Source of the DNA: Bacteroides ihuae
Lineage (GTDB): Bacteria; Bacteroidota; Bacteroidia; Bacteroidales; Bacteroidaceae
NCBI RefSeq assembly: GCF_900104585.1
Contig: NZ_FNVX01000005.1
Span: 558,001 to 622,000, forward strand
Length of the DNA: 64,000 nt
Reading direction: 5' to 3'
Every line of letters begins with the position of its first letter. Position 1 is the first letter of the stretch. Both the position numbers and the translations under genes were made by a program. Shown in pieces: positions 39,101 through 50,849 of the stretch. The notes below the pieces were generated by a model. It searched no databases. It worked only from the letters and a program-made list of their open reading frames with translations, and had not been told where the DNA came from.

Positions 39101-39396
39101 TTGGCTTGTAAAGTTTGAATGCTTTGTTCTTCGTTTACTCTGTCTGTCTGATTTTTATTGGCTTTGAACTCGGTGTCGCTAAACAGTCGCTCTATGAAAT
39201 AGAAATTGGTGTAGAGTTTGCGTGCCACTGTAATTTGGCGTTCAGTATTCCAACCTTTCACTTCTTCTGCTAATTCTTTCTTTGATGTACTGATACTATC
39301 GGTTTGATTGTCGCAAAGTTTCTCTATGGTATTAAGAGCAATGTTTGCGTAAAGAGCCATTGTTGGCTTTAAATTGACTATTTTATATTTCTCCAT
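36157..39396 (-). CDS. cas13b: Cas13b RNA-guided RNase
   Basis: A 1079-aa effector with one HEPN RxxxxH motif at each end: R112-CYCT-H117 in FDIRCYCTHNIH and R1018-NAAF-H1023 in QLRNAAFHTDV. N- and C-terminal placement of the HEPN sites and the length are diagnostic for Cas13b (type VI-B), which cuts target RNA and then surrounding RNA under crRNA guidance. The ATG at 39396 (MEKYKIVNLKPTMALYANIA) was chosen because an upstream in-frame ATG (39513) would overlap the accessory gene and add an implausible 39-residue leader. The gene begins 14 bp after the accessory gene and shares its promoter; the array follows on the same strand. Neither cas1 nor cas2 is nearby, as is usual for VI-B. Confidence 0.97.
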   Translation of the reverse strand: MEKYKIVNLKPTMALYANIALNTIEKLCDNQTDSISTSKKELAEEVKGWNTERQITVARKLYTNFYFIERLFSDTEFKANKNQTDRVNEEQSIQTLQAKEVITWLNLLFDIRCYCTHNIHSEPLVSNYHESSVKSLLENLYQEAVNHSKTSVPDKFRDACSLFETCTKESKYERTTKHRDKYRQINNTYFSFTAQVFIICLFLDRDSVNEFLEAIEIAHLPDGSEEARTNFRLLNPGEPYPEELRAPYKQVLYARDIYTYWAARGHRSHLSLAADSVLKEKYFSILEHLKRIPQERLEGDERVYSFDIREKNKFMEWALEFWETEYKACGAGGKEINWKWARHASVEDKKAVKQKTAERQQQPGKVSERIQPLRRHEKVVWQIPDDENSRLNDRGDESGFPYYFEKDDKGEYSQALFQCIQGKGEGRRIIIGLMSRKTLCSILEAYLTLFPLDDKVEINFPDRKKDFFVEITKACINYVANKYPELTGRKEKHIVTRPEIENRIAYLQQKYKQQEEETNLHKRIITIADTWNQMITCAARTNPTHALDDKGVTGGKNGYQEIIKYLSFMSPAPITYIQREDEEDNSYRSREYKKTQKIREEKASDLITLLKQLGGTKTKNNYYQQINNSLNHGIDKRLSNTLNKKDVASCHTIAELFRQCMEYRMCTLKVYSDKLKSGLFNPELWKPNTEMRWLGLRDTRTPQAAQNEEQPPKPLQTGILNVDRHQHTAVGMPSELRELISKELFTKWFGEAKQPLHQGLYPSPGNNVLLIPDFYALQNHSVWESMSGPQKKRLYQIRREDTLLSHFAYYYALKAGLPPHNMELIGKDFQDLSLQMPIAHPENGILLANISFYYRHYKQNRYRLPAKLTVGLINLLVERGLIECGSEIPHNTLVLRPKNELTDEDKLTHFGERAYETLSKEEQISKINEKLSVMSSDNVFIPVKGERKYFITELLNSYTICRKVFINRIFHLENVVINKYSLQKKNDKNYLSFKELSETLRTYNILNDDEVAKLVQLRNAAFHTDVPSADLLIPDNEKLIKLTKTHPTKEYIDIFGTGFDLINKCLDSLEKDKVKKYKH

Positions 39397-39409
39397 AGTG
39401 AATAAGATT

Positions 39410-39976
39410 TTAATTGAAAATGTATAGTGCAAGTGATAGAAAACTAAATAAGACTCCCGCACAAGTAAAATAGAGGGCGTAACGGAAAAGGTTGTATTTC
39501 CGTGAAGAGACACGAGCTGTGTGCATCGTGCAAGTAATCAGTGCTTCATCAGCATCGGTTATCTCGTAATCGGGCTGAGTCTTTTGCAGGAAAGAGATAA
39601 AGGCCTCATTCCCCAGATTGCTGAGTCCTTCGGTAGAATAGATACTTTGTAGTAAATCGTTTTTGTCCTCTTTATTACTCTCACTGCTTGTGTTTTTCTT
39701 CTTCTTTTCTTTGCTGGTTTTTTTTGGCATAAATGACCAGAGTGCAAGTAGAAGTGAAATGATTAGCAGAGTGCAAGAGAGTATAAAAAGGAAGCAATAA
39801 GTAAGATAGCAGAAGAACCAACTACTTTGGGATGTTTGCAACAAACCTAACAGAAGTGCTGTGTTGAATACAACCAAACTACCATTCTTGGCTTCAATGA
39901 AAGAGAGGGATCGGTTTACATACTCGTACACACTTTGGAGTGTGCTCTGAAAGGAGGAGTTGTGTGTGCTGCCCAT
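39410..39976 (-). CDS. Cas13b-linked three-helix membrane protein (Csx27/Csx28 position; PycTM-like pattern)
   Basis: A 188-aa membrane protein, first gene of the cas13b operon. Hydrophobic helices lie at about 33-47, 53-82 and 162-187. Between them is a highly charged cytosolic linker (KKTSKEKKKKNTSSESNKEDK) and a short helical region. Type VI-B loci carry membrane accessories, Csx27 (reported to repress) or Csx28 (reported to enhance; divergent HEPN). No R-x4-6-H motif is present here, arguing against a catalytic Csx28. The start YVNRSLSFIEAKNGSLVVFNTALL and the Arg/Lys-rich VSSRKYNLFRYAL before the last helix resemble the membrane effectors of Pycsar systems (PycTM/DUF5706 type). That resemblance is my pattern reading, not a search result. 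Family assignment is uncertain; linkage to Cas13b is clear. Confidence 0.75.
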   Translation of the reverse strand: MGSTHNSSFQSTLQSVYEYVNRSLSFIEAKNGSLVVFNTALLLGLLQTSQSSWFFCYLTYCFLFILSCTLLIISLLLALWSFMPKKTSKEKKKKNTSSESNKEDKNDLLQSIYSTEGLSNLGNEAFISFLQKTQPDYEITDADEALITCTMHTARVSSRKYNLFRYALYFTCAGVLFSFLSLALYIFN

Positions 39977-39999
39977 AATGTATTACTTTTATTTATTTT

Positions 40000-40031
40000 C
40001 CCAAAAGTAAAGGTTATTTTCAGTGACGCCA
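40000..40031 (-). promoter_or_regulatory. Promoter of the accessory-cas13b operon
   Basis: On the minus strand, TTTG (40028-40031) and TACTTTTG (40000-40007) are separated by exactly 20 bp, a canonical Bacteroides -33/-7 pair, 24 bp upstream of the accessory gene start. Confidence 0.8.
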
Positions 40032-40168
40032 AATTTATCAATGTAAGTTTGCGCTGTATGTTGTGAAATGAGCCAGCTTACCCACTGTATTGAGTACAAA
40101 ACCCTTTCCTTACCGTCTCTTTTAGTATATAACGGAATTGAAATAGTAAATATCAAAGGTAAATAGAG

Positions 40169-42862
40169 ATGGTGAAACTAAAAGGTCTTCTGGTGGGCAT
40201 GGGAGCATTCCTGCTTTGCTCGTGCGGAGAAAAAACTGTAAGTATTATAACTACCCCGAATGCTACCAATCGTGCGCTGTTTGGAGCCGAACAATTGAAA
40301 ACTACACTTGAACAATCGGGCTACAAAGTGGATTGGCGTACGGATGCGAATGGTAAAAAGCTAAAAGGGAAAACGATCTTTATTAATCAGGCAACGGATT
40401 CCATTACTAAAAAGGAGGGCTTCCGTATTACTACTAACGGTGATTTTACTGAACTTACCGGACAAGATGGTAACGGTGTGATCTATGCTTGCCATGAATT
40501 GATTGACCACATAAACAATAATAAGAACCTGAATTTTCCTACTTCGATGACAGATGCGCCTGAGATGGTGCTTCGCGGGTCGTGCGTAGGTTTGCAGAAA
40601 ACAACTTATCTGCCCGGGCATGGTGTGTACGAATATCCTTATACTCCCGAAAACTTCCCTTGGTTTTATGACAAGGCACAGTGGATAAAATACCTCGATA
40701 TGTTGGTGGCTAACCGTATGAATACGCTCTATCTATGGAATGGGCATCCGTTTTCTTCATTGGTGAAGTTGAAGGAGTATCCTTTTGCGTTGGAAGTAAG
40801 CGAGGAGACATTTAAGAAGAACGAAGAGATGTTCTCGTTTCTGACCAAGGAAGCCGATAAAAGAGGTATCTTTGTTATTCAGATGTTCTATAATATTTTG
40901 TTGTCAAAGCCTTTTGCTGATCATTATGGACTGAAAACGCAAGATCGTAACCGTCCTATCACACCGCTTATCAGCGATTATACCCGCAAGTCGATCGCTG
41001 CTTTTATAGAGAAGTACCCCAATGTGGGCTTGCTTGTTTGCCTGGGTGAGGCAATGGATACGTATGAGGATGATGTGGAATGGTTTACGAAAACGATTAT
41101 TCCGGGTGTGAAGGATGGTTTGAAGGCACTTGGTCGCACAGATGAACCTCCTCTCTTACTTCGTGCACACGATACTGACTGCAAGATGGTGATGGACGCT
41201 GCTTTGCCATTATATAAGAATCTATATACGATGCATAAGTACAACGGTGAGTCTCTTACCACGTATGAACCTCGTGGCCCATGGGCTAAGATTCATAAGG
41301 ATTTGAGCGAACTGGGTAGTATACATATCAGTAATGTGCATATTCTGGCTAATCTGGAGCCGTTTCGTTGGAGCTCTCCCGACTTTGTTCAGAAGGCTGT
41401 AAATGCGATGCACAATGTTCATGGGGCCAATGCGTTGCACCTTTACCCTCAGGCTTCATACTGGGATTGGCCGTATACTGCTGATAAATTGCCGGATGGC
41501 AAACGTGAGTTTCAGCTGGATCGCGACTGGATGTGGTACAAGACTTGGGCCAGATATGCTTGGAATTGTCACCGTGACCGTAAGGATGAAGTGTCTTACT
41601 GGGATAGCCAGTTGAGTGATTATTACGGGACTGATTCGGTAGCCTCACGTGAGATTCTGGAAGCGTATGAGCAATCGGGTGAAATCGCTCCGAAGTTGCT
41701 TCGTCGTTTCGGTATTACAGAAGGTAACAGACAGACATTACTGTTGGGAATGTTTATGAGCCAATTGGTCAACCCATATAAATATACCATTTATCCGGGA
41801 TTCTATGAGAGCTGCGGACCGGAAGGAGAAAAGCTCATTGAGTATGTGGAGAAGGAGTGGAAGAAACAACCGCACGTAGGTGAGTTGCCGCTTGATATAA
41901 TTGCCCAGGCAATTGAACATGGTGATAAGGCTGTAGCTGCTATTGACAAGGCTGCTGCGAATGTAACTAAGAATAAGGAGGAGTTTGAACGTCTTCAAAA
42001 TGATATGCATTGCTATCGGGAATTTGCGTATGCTTTCAACCTGAAGGTAAAGGCGGCTAAGTTGGTGCTCGATTATCAATGGGGAAAGGATTTGAAGAAC
42101 CTTGACGCAGCGATACCTTTGATGGAAGAGGGGCTTGTTCACTATCGCAAGTTGGTGGATTTGACTAAAGATCATTATCTGTATGCCAACAGTATGCAGA
42201 CGGCTCAGCGTCGTATTCCTATTGGTGGTGATGGTGGCAAAAATAAAACTTGGGCGGAGATGTTGCTGCACTATGAGAAAGAGCTAACTAACTTTAAAGC
42301 TAATTTGGCTATGCTAAAGGAGAAACAAAGCGCTAAAACGGTTGCGGCTGAGGTGAAAATAGCTCCACTTACTCAGGGGAACGTTACTTTGTTAAGCAAA
42401 CCATCTGTGGTGAAGTTGACCCAAGGGGCTTCGTTATTCTCTAACGTACCGGGTAAGGTGGAAGCTTTGGCTCCTGAATTGGAAGGACTTTATGCTTTCA
42501 ATCTGAATGGCGACAGGCAGCGTGAAGTGGGAACCATGATTGAGTTCGAAGCTCATGAACCCGTTCAATTGCTGGTTGGCTATTTTCGTGATGACCAAAA
42601 GAAATATGCCAAAGCACCGAAACTAGAAATAGATGCAGCCGCTAATGACTATGGACAAGCAGAAGCGAAACTGACGAATGCTGTTCGCATTGATGGTATG
42701 CCTTTGGCTGATGTACATGCTTATAGCTTTGCGGCTGGCAAACATCAATTGCTTTTGCCTAAAGGGTATTTGCTGGTGTTTGGATTTACAAATAAAGAGA
42801 TTACTCCTCGCAATGCTGCTTTGGCAGGAGCGGAGGAAACAATGGACTGGTTGTTTTACTAG
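40169..42862 (+). CDS. GH138 alpha-D-galacturonidase (lipoprotein)
   Basis: An 897-aa protein with a lipoprotein signal (lipobox LCSC, Cys19), so probably anchored to a membrane facing the periplasm. An N-terminal small alpha/beta domain like those in GH67/GH20-type enzymes (TIFINQATDS, GVIYACHELIDHI) precedes a TIM barrel. E294 in CLGEAMD and E361 in YNGESLTTYE coincide with the catalytic glutamates I recall for a characterised GH138. The gene adjoins the GH137-GH2 fusion, as BT0997 adjoins BT0996 in B. thetaiotaomicron. GH138 removes a galacturonic acid from RG-II chain A. It opens the second RG-II block; no matching -33/-7 promoter was recognised in the 192 bp upstream, which also contain the divergent cas13b promoter. 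Confidence 0.88.
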   Translation: MVKLKGLLVGMGAFLLCSCGEKTVSIITTPNATNRALFGAEQLKTTLEQSGYKVDWRTDANGKKLKGKTIFINQATDSITKKEGFRITTNGDFTELTGQDGNGVIYACHELIDHINNNKNLNFPTSMTDAPEMVLRGSCVGLQKTTYLPGHGVYEYPYTPENFPWFYDKAQWIKYLDMLVANRMNTLYLWNGHPFSSLVKLKEYPFALEVSEETFKKNEEMFSFLTKEADKRGIFVIQMFYNILLSKPFADHYGLKTQDRNRPITPLISDYTRKSIAAFIEKYPNVGLLVCLGEAMDTYEDDVEWFTKTIIPGVKDGLKALGRTDEPPLLLRAHDTDCKMVMDAALPLYKNLYTMHKYNGESLTTYEPRGPWAKIHKDLSELGSIHISNVHILANLEPFRWSSPDFVQKAVNAMHNVHGANALHLYPQASYWDWPYTADKLPDGKREFQLDRDWMWYKTWARYAWNCHRDRKDEVSYWDSQLSDYYGTDSVASREILEAYEQSGEIAPKLLRRFGITEGNRQTLLLGMFMSQLVNPYKYTIYPGFYESCGPEGEKLIEYVEKEWKKQPHVGELPLDIIAQAIEHGDKAVAAIDKAAANVTKNKEEFERLQNDMHCYREFAYAFNLKVKAAKLVLDYQWGKDLKNLDAAIPLMEEGLVHYRKLVDLTKDHYLYANSMQTAQRRIPIGGDGGKNKTWAEMLLHYEKELTNFKANLAMLKEKQSAKTVAAEVKIAPLTQGNVTLLSKPSVVKLTQGASLFSNVPGKVEALAPELEGLYAFNLNGDRQREVGTMIEFEAHEPVQLLVGYFRDDQKKYAKAPKLEIDAAANDYGQAEAKLTNAVRIDGMPLADVHAYSFAAGKHQLLLPKGYLLVFGFTNKEITPRNAALAGAEETMDWLFY

Positions 42863-42923
42863 TCCTTAAACTTGCAATTAGATAAGGAGAATCATCACTC
42901 TGGTTTTATTAATACTGACTACG

Positions 42924-45900
42924 ATGAAAAAAAATGGTGTGCTTGTTCTGTTTTCGTTGATTGTTTGTTCTCTTTTTGCGCAAAACAGCGTTTCTCAAAA
43001 GAAGATGGAGGAGGTGTATGAAAAGATCAAAACGCCCTATAAATACGGACTTGTTCTGGCTCCGGAAACAAACAATTACAAAATGGATTGTCCCACCGTG
43101 TTTCGACAGGGCGATAAGTGGTACATGACCTTTGTTATTTACAACGGTCGTTCGGGCAATGATGGTCGTGGATATGAAACATGGTTGGCCGAAAGCGATA
43201 ATCTGTTGGAATGGAAGACAAAAGGACGCATTCTTTCTTTTCGTAATGGTACTTGGGATACGAACCAACGGGGAGGATTTCCTGCTTTGCCGGACATGGA
43301 GTGGGGAGGTAGTTACGCTCTTCAACCTTATAAGGGAAACTATTGGATGACTTATATCGGAGGGGCCAATGCCGGTTATGAAGCCGGTCCACTTCGCATA
43401 GGCATGGCTTGGACGAAAGAGAAGAATCTGGGCGAAGCGGTGGAATGGGAATCAATGGACAAACCGCTTCTTTCTTCGGAAGATAAAGATGCACAGTGGT
43501 TTGAGAATCTGACGCAATATAAAAGTACGGTATACTGGGACAAAAAAAAGACGTTAGGTTATCCATTTGTGATGTTCTACAATGCGGGTGGTCGCCATCC
43601 GCAAACGCAACTGAAGGGGGAACGGATTGGTATCGCTCTTTCAAAAGACATGAAGAAATGGAAACGCTATGCCGGTAATCCTGTCTTTAGTCATGAAACG
43701 CAGGGAACGATTACGGGGGATGCGCAAATTCAAAAGATGGGTGATGTATATGTCATGTTTTACTTCTCTGCTTTTGCTCCTTCTCGTCAATATAAGGCGT
43801 TTAATACGTTTGCCTGTAGTTATGATTTAATCCATTGGACCGATTGGACGGGGGATGATTTGATTATTCCTTCCAAAAACTACGATAATTTGTTTGCTCA
43901 TAAAAGTTGTGTGATTAATCACGATGGAGTGGTTTATCACTTCTATTGCGGGGTAAATAAAGATGATCAACGTGGCATTGCTGTAGCAACGAGTAAACCG
44001 ATGGGGCGTTCGGCCGTTCGTTTCCCTCAGCCGGAAGAGAAGAACAGAAGAACGGTTCTGCAACTGGATAAGAATTGGAAGACTACGTTGCTGCTTGATC
44101 AGGAGAAAAAAAAGCTAACGGATAAGGTTTTGCCATCATCATTTACCAAAAGTGAACTTTGGCAGATAGTGAACATCCCTCATAACTGGGATGACTATTA
44201 TGGCTATCGGCAGTTGACTCATGGCAATCTGCACGCTACTGCTCTTTATAAAAAGTCATTTACTGCTCCGAAAGCTCAGGCAGGAAAGCGTTACTTTCTA
44301 CACTTCGAAGGGGTAGGGACTTATGCTACCATCACATTGAATGGGAAGAGTTACGGTCGCCATCCTGTTGGTCGTACCACACTGACACTTGATGTGACGG
44401 ATGCTTTGAAACCCGGAGAAGATAATCTGCTGGAAGTGAAGGCGGAGCACCCTGAAATGATTTCGGATATGCCTTGGGTTTGTGGTGGTTGCTCTTCGGA
44501 GTGGGGCTTTAGTGAAGGCTCTCAGCCACTGGGTATCTTTCGTCCGGTAGTGCTTGAGGTTACCGATGAAGTACGCATCGAACCTTTTGGCGTACACATC
44601 TGGAATGATGATAAGGCGAAGACTGTGTACGTGGAAACGGAAGTAAAGAACTACAGTTCGCAGACTGAAAAGATTCAAGTGGTGAATAAACTCAATAATG
44701 CAGATGGCTTGAAGGTTTTCCTATTGGTGGAGGAGGTAACTCTTGCTCCGGGAGAAACAAAAATAATCAGGCAATCGGCTGTAGTAGAGAATCCTATCTT
44801 GTGGAGTGTGGAGAATCCTTATCTCTATAATCTGGCTTCGATGATTAAACGAGGCACGGCTACAACGGATGAAATAACGACTCCTTTTGGCATTCGAACA
44901 ATCAGTTGGCCTGTAAAGCGTAAGGATGGCGACGGACGTTTCTACTTGAATGGAAAATCTGTCTTCATCAATGGTGTGTGTGAGTACGAACATCAATTCG
45001 GACAAAGTCACGCTTTCAGTAAAGAACAGGTCGCTGCCCGAGTGAAGCAAATAAAAGCTGCCGGATTCAATGCTTTCAGGGATGCACATCAACCGCACCA
45101 TTTGGATTATCAGAAATATTGGGATGAAGATGGTATCCTTTTTTGGACGCAATTCTCTGCACACGTCTGGTATGACACGCCTGAGTTTAGAGCGAACTTC
45201 AAACAATTGCTTCGTCAGTGGGTGAAGGAACGTCGCAACTCTCCATCGGTAGTGATGTGGGGATTGCAGAATGAGAGTGTTCTCCCTCGTGAGTTTGCCG
45301 AAGAGTGTAGTGCTATTATTCGTGAGATGGATCCAACAGCGCAAAGCATGCGTGTGATTACTACTTGCAATGGGGGTGAGGGTACGGACTGGGATGTAGT
45401 GCAGAATTGGAGTGGCACGTATGGTGGCAAACCGGAAAATTATAAAGCTGAATTAGCTCAGTCGGATCAATTACTCAACGGTGAATATGGTGCGTGGAGA
45501 AGTATTGACCTGCATACCGAACCGGGAACTTTTGAGCAAAACGGGGTGTGGAGTGAAGATCGTATGTGTCAGCTGATGGAAATGAAGATCCGTTTGGCGG
45601 AACAGGCAAAAGATAGTGTTTGCGGACAATTTCAATGGATATTCAGCAGTCACGATAATCCGGGTCGCCGTCAGCCAGATGAGGCTTATCGGAAGATAGA
45701 CAAAGTGGGACCATTCAACTACAAAGGATTAGTTACGCCATGGGAGGAACCGCTGGATGTGTATTATATGTATCGGGCTAACTACGTACCTGCTGCCAAA
45801 GATCCGATGGTTTACCTCGTGTCTCACACATGGCCGGACAGGTTTGCTACCGGTAGACGACGGACAACTGTTGAGGCTTATAGCAACTGTGATTCTGTAT

Positions 45901-47171
45901 TGCTTTATAATGATGCGACAAATACTAGTCTTTTAGGACGTAAAAAGAATAATGGCATTGGTACCCATTTTATGTGGGAGCACAGAGATGTTCGTTACAA
46001 TGTGCTTCGTGCAGTAGGTTATTACAAAGGTAAGCCTGTTGCTGAGGATGTACTTGTGCTCAATGGTCTGGAACGTGCTTCTCATTTTGATGCACTTTAT
46101 AAGGACGTGAAACCTTTATTGAAAGCGGAGAGTGGACACGATTACTTATATCGGATAAACTGTGGAGGGGATAGCTACACGGATGAGTTCGGGCAGGTTT
46201 GGGCGCAAGATAATACAGCTGTATCTCACAGTTGGGCGCAAGATTTTGAAGGATTAAGTCCTTATTTGGCTAGCCAGCGTATGACCAATGATCCTATAAA
46301 AGGTACACGAGATTGGTCGTTGTTTCAGCACTTTCGTTTCGGCCGTCATAAGTTATTCTATGATTTCCCTGTCCCCGACGGAACATATCGGGTAGAATTT
46401 TATTTCATTGAACCTTGGCATGGTACGGGTGGCAGTGAAAAGACGGATTGTGAGGGTTTGCGTATCTTTGATGTGGCAGTGAATGGAAAGACTGTACTCA
46501 ATGATTTGGATATTTGGGCAGAAGCCGGACACGATGTTGCTCTGAAGAAAGTGGTAACGGCAGAGGTGAAAGGTGGTAAATTGGAAATTTCTTTTCCTGA
46601 AGTGAAGGCGGGGCAAGCTGTTATCTCTGCCATTGCCGTGGCTAGAATCTCTTCTGCAAAATCAGGATCCGACAATAGTGTCGGGAGAATAGTTATGAAT
46701 AATAGTACTTGGAGTTGGGCCAAAGCAAATACTGATACGATTGCACGAACGCCGAAAGAGTTGTTGCCTGAAGATAAAAACGCACGTAGCACTGTTACTT
46801 ATGAAGCTGAAAAGGCAAAAATACAAGGTGCGTATAAAAAGATAGAGCACCGCAAACAGACTGGCATTTCTTTTAATAAAGTAGGCAATGGTAGCATTGA
46901 GTGGAACATTTCTACCGGACTGGCTCAGGTATATGCCCTTCGCTTTAAGTATATGAATACAAGTGGTAAACTGATAACAGTTCGCTTGAAGTTTGTAGCT
47001 GCTAACGGTACGGTATTGAAGGATGATGAAATAGCATTCCCCGAGGCTCCTGAGAAATGGAAATTGATGAGTACCACTACGGGAACATATATCAATGCAG
47101 GACATTACAAGGTAATACTTTCGTCTGCCGACATGAATGGGTTGTGGCTGGATGCTCTGGATGTGCAATAA
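42924..47171 (+). CDS. GH137 beta-L-arabinofuranosidase fused to GH2, with malectin-like and CBM-like C terminus
   Basis: A 1415-aa secreted multidomain enzyme (signal peptide 1-20). Residues ~30-370 are a five-bladed propeller (NYKMDCPTVFRQGDKWYMTFVIYNG), matching GH137. Residues ~372-1010 are a GH2 enzyme with acid/base E784 (WGLQNESV) and nucleophile E854 (NGEYGAW). Residues ~1070-1240 form a malectin-like domain (YRINCGGDSYTDEFGQVWAQD), and ~1285-1415 a carbohydrate-binding-module-like beta domain (YEAEKAKIQGAY). BT0996 has the GH137-GH2 pairing, with beta-L-arabinofuranosidase and beta-D-glucuronidase activities on RG-II chains; activities here are inferred from it. It follows GH138 by 61 bp and precedes a GH2 gene by 43 bp. 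Confidence 0.88.
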   Translation: MKKNGVLVLFSLIVCSLFAQNSVSQKKMEEVYEKIKTPYKYGLVLAPETNNYKMDCPTVFRQGDKWYMTFVIYNGRSGNDGRGYETWLAESDNLLEWKTKGRILSFRNGTWDTNQRGGFPALPDMEWGGSYALQPYKGNYWMTYIGGANAGYEAGPLRIGMAWTKEKNLGEAVEWESMDKPLLSSEDKDAQWFENLTQYKSTVYWDKKKTLGYPFVMFYNAGGRHPQTQLKGERIGIALSKDMKKWKRYAGNPVFSHETQGTITGDAQIQKMGDVYVMFYFSAFAPSRQYKAFNTFACSYDLIHWTDWTGDDLIIPSKNYDNLFAHKSCVINHDGVVYHFYCGVNKDDQRGIAVATSKPMGRSAVRFPQPEEKNRRTVLQLDKNWKTTLLLDQEKKKLTDKVLPSSFTKSELWQIVNIPHNWDDYYGYRQLTHGNLHATALYKKSFTAPKAQAGKRYFLHFEGVGTYATITLNGKSYGRHPVGRTTLTLDVTDALKPGEDNLLEVKAEHPEMISDMPWVCGGCSSEWGFSEGSQPLGIFRPVVLEVTDEVRIEPFGVHIWNDDKAKTVYVETEVKNYSSQTEKIQVVNKLNNADGLKVFLLVEEVTLAPGETKIIRQSAVVENPILWSVENPYLYNLASMIKRGTATTDEITTPFGIRTISWPVKRKDGDGRFYLNGKSVFINGVCEYEHQFGQSHAFSKEQVAARVKQIKAAGFNAFRDAHQPHHLDYQKYWDEDGILFWTQFSAHVWYDTPEFRANFKQLLRQWVKERRNSPSVVMWGLQNESVLPREFAEECSAIIREMDPTAQSMRVITTCNGGEGTDWDVVQNWSGTYGGKPENYKAELAQSDQLLNGEYGAWRSIDLHTEPGTFEQNGVWSEDRMCQLMEMKIRLAEQAKDSVCGQFQWIFSSHDNPGRRQPDEAYRKIDKVGPFNYKGLVTPWEEPLDVYYMYRANYVPAAKDPMVYLVSHTWPDRFATGRRRTTVEAYSNCDSVLLYNDATNTSLLGRKKNNGIGTHFMWEHRDVRYNVLRAVGYYKGKPVAEDVLVLNGLERASHFDALYKDVKPLLKAESGHDYLYRINCGGDSYTDEFGQVWAQDNTAVSHSWAQDFEGLSPYLASQRMTNDPIKGTRDWSLFQHFRFGRHKLFYDFPVPDGTYRVEFYFIEPWHGTGGSEKTDCEGLRIFDVAVNGKTVLNDLDIWAEAGHDVALKKVVTAEVKGGKLEISFPEVKAGQAVISAIAVARISSAKSGSDNSVGRIVMNNSTWSWAKANTDTIARTPKELLPEDKNARSTVTYEAEKAKIQGAYKKIEHRKQTGISFNKVGNGSIEWNISTGLAQVYALRFKYMNTSGKLITVRLKFVAANGTVLKDDEIAFPEAPEKWKLMSTTTGTYINAGHYKVILSSADMNGLWLDALDVQ

Positions 47172-47205
47172 GTATGTCGATTCAAGAAATTAAAGCTTTT
47201 AATAA

Positions 47206-50442
<3,237 letters not shown>

Positions 50443-50468
50443 TGGATAATGTTGCTCATACAACAAAC

Positions 50469-50513
50469 GGGGCTTTGTGTAGTCATTAACGCTACACAAA
50501 GCCCCTTTCTTTC
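50469..50513. terminator. Strong bidirectional terminator
   Basis: GGGGCTTTGTGTAG (50469-50482) and its exact complement (50492-50505) form a 14-bp stem with a 9-base loop, followed by TTTCTTT. The gene downstream is convergent, so the hairpin serves both strands. Confidence 0.93.
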
Positions 50514-50553
50514 TAACACTACCATGCAAACGGATAGATTTCTTTTTGGCGGC

Positions 50554-50691
50554 CTATTTCACTCTTCTGTTCAATTGGTTGCTAGCCTTGCTTGGTCTGG
50601 ATTTACCAATACGTTTTCCGGTAGGCTGCACGTCTTTACCGTTTTTCTTAGGTAACACCCTTGTTGGCTTTGCTGGAGCTTTCTCTGTCAT
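50554..50691 (-). CDS. 45-aa basic protein
   Basis: A short ORF on the opposite strand to the glycosidase genes: MTEKAPAKPTRVLPKKNG at the start and SRPSKASNQLNRRVK at the end. It is about one-quarter Lys plus Arg and proline-rich, without hydrophobic segments, like small nucleic-acid- or ribosome-associated basic proteins. Support comes from a -7 box (TATCTTTG, 50727-50734 on the minus strand) 36 bp upstream, a shared terminator downstream and strongly non-random composition. I believe similar ORFs occur in other Bacteroides genomes, but I cannot verify conservation. Function unknown. Confidence 0.65.
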   Translation of the reverse strand: MTEKAPAKPTRVLPKKNGKDVQPTGKRIGKSRPSKASNQLNRRVK

Positions 50692-50726
50692 CTTATCTAT
50701 TTATTAGAATTATTTCAAATCAGCTA

Positions 50727-50734
50727 CAAAGATA
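50727..50734 (-). promoter_or_regulatory. -7 box of the 45-aa gene
   Basis: On the minus strand this reads TATCTTTG, matching TAnnTTTG. A clear -33 TTTG is not seen. Confidence 0.5.
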
Positions 50735-50849
50735 GATAAATTTTGAAAACAACGCTTGTTCTTTATTTCTTTAAACAAATGTTGATGGGTACAAATGGAC
50801 TTATACAGCGTCTATCTAAATAGAATAATGAACAAATATACGAATTATA

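Noticed and set aside
39397-39513. 39-residue N-terminal extension of Cas13b
   Set aside because: It would overlap the accessory gene and has no conserved character; the ATG at 39396 gives a normal Cas13b start.
39410-39976. Csx28-type HEPN motif in the Cas13b accessory protein
   Set aside because: No Arg followed by His at 4-6 residues' distance exists in the 188 residues.
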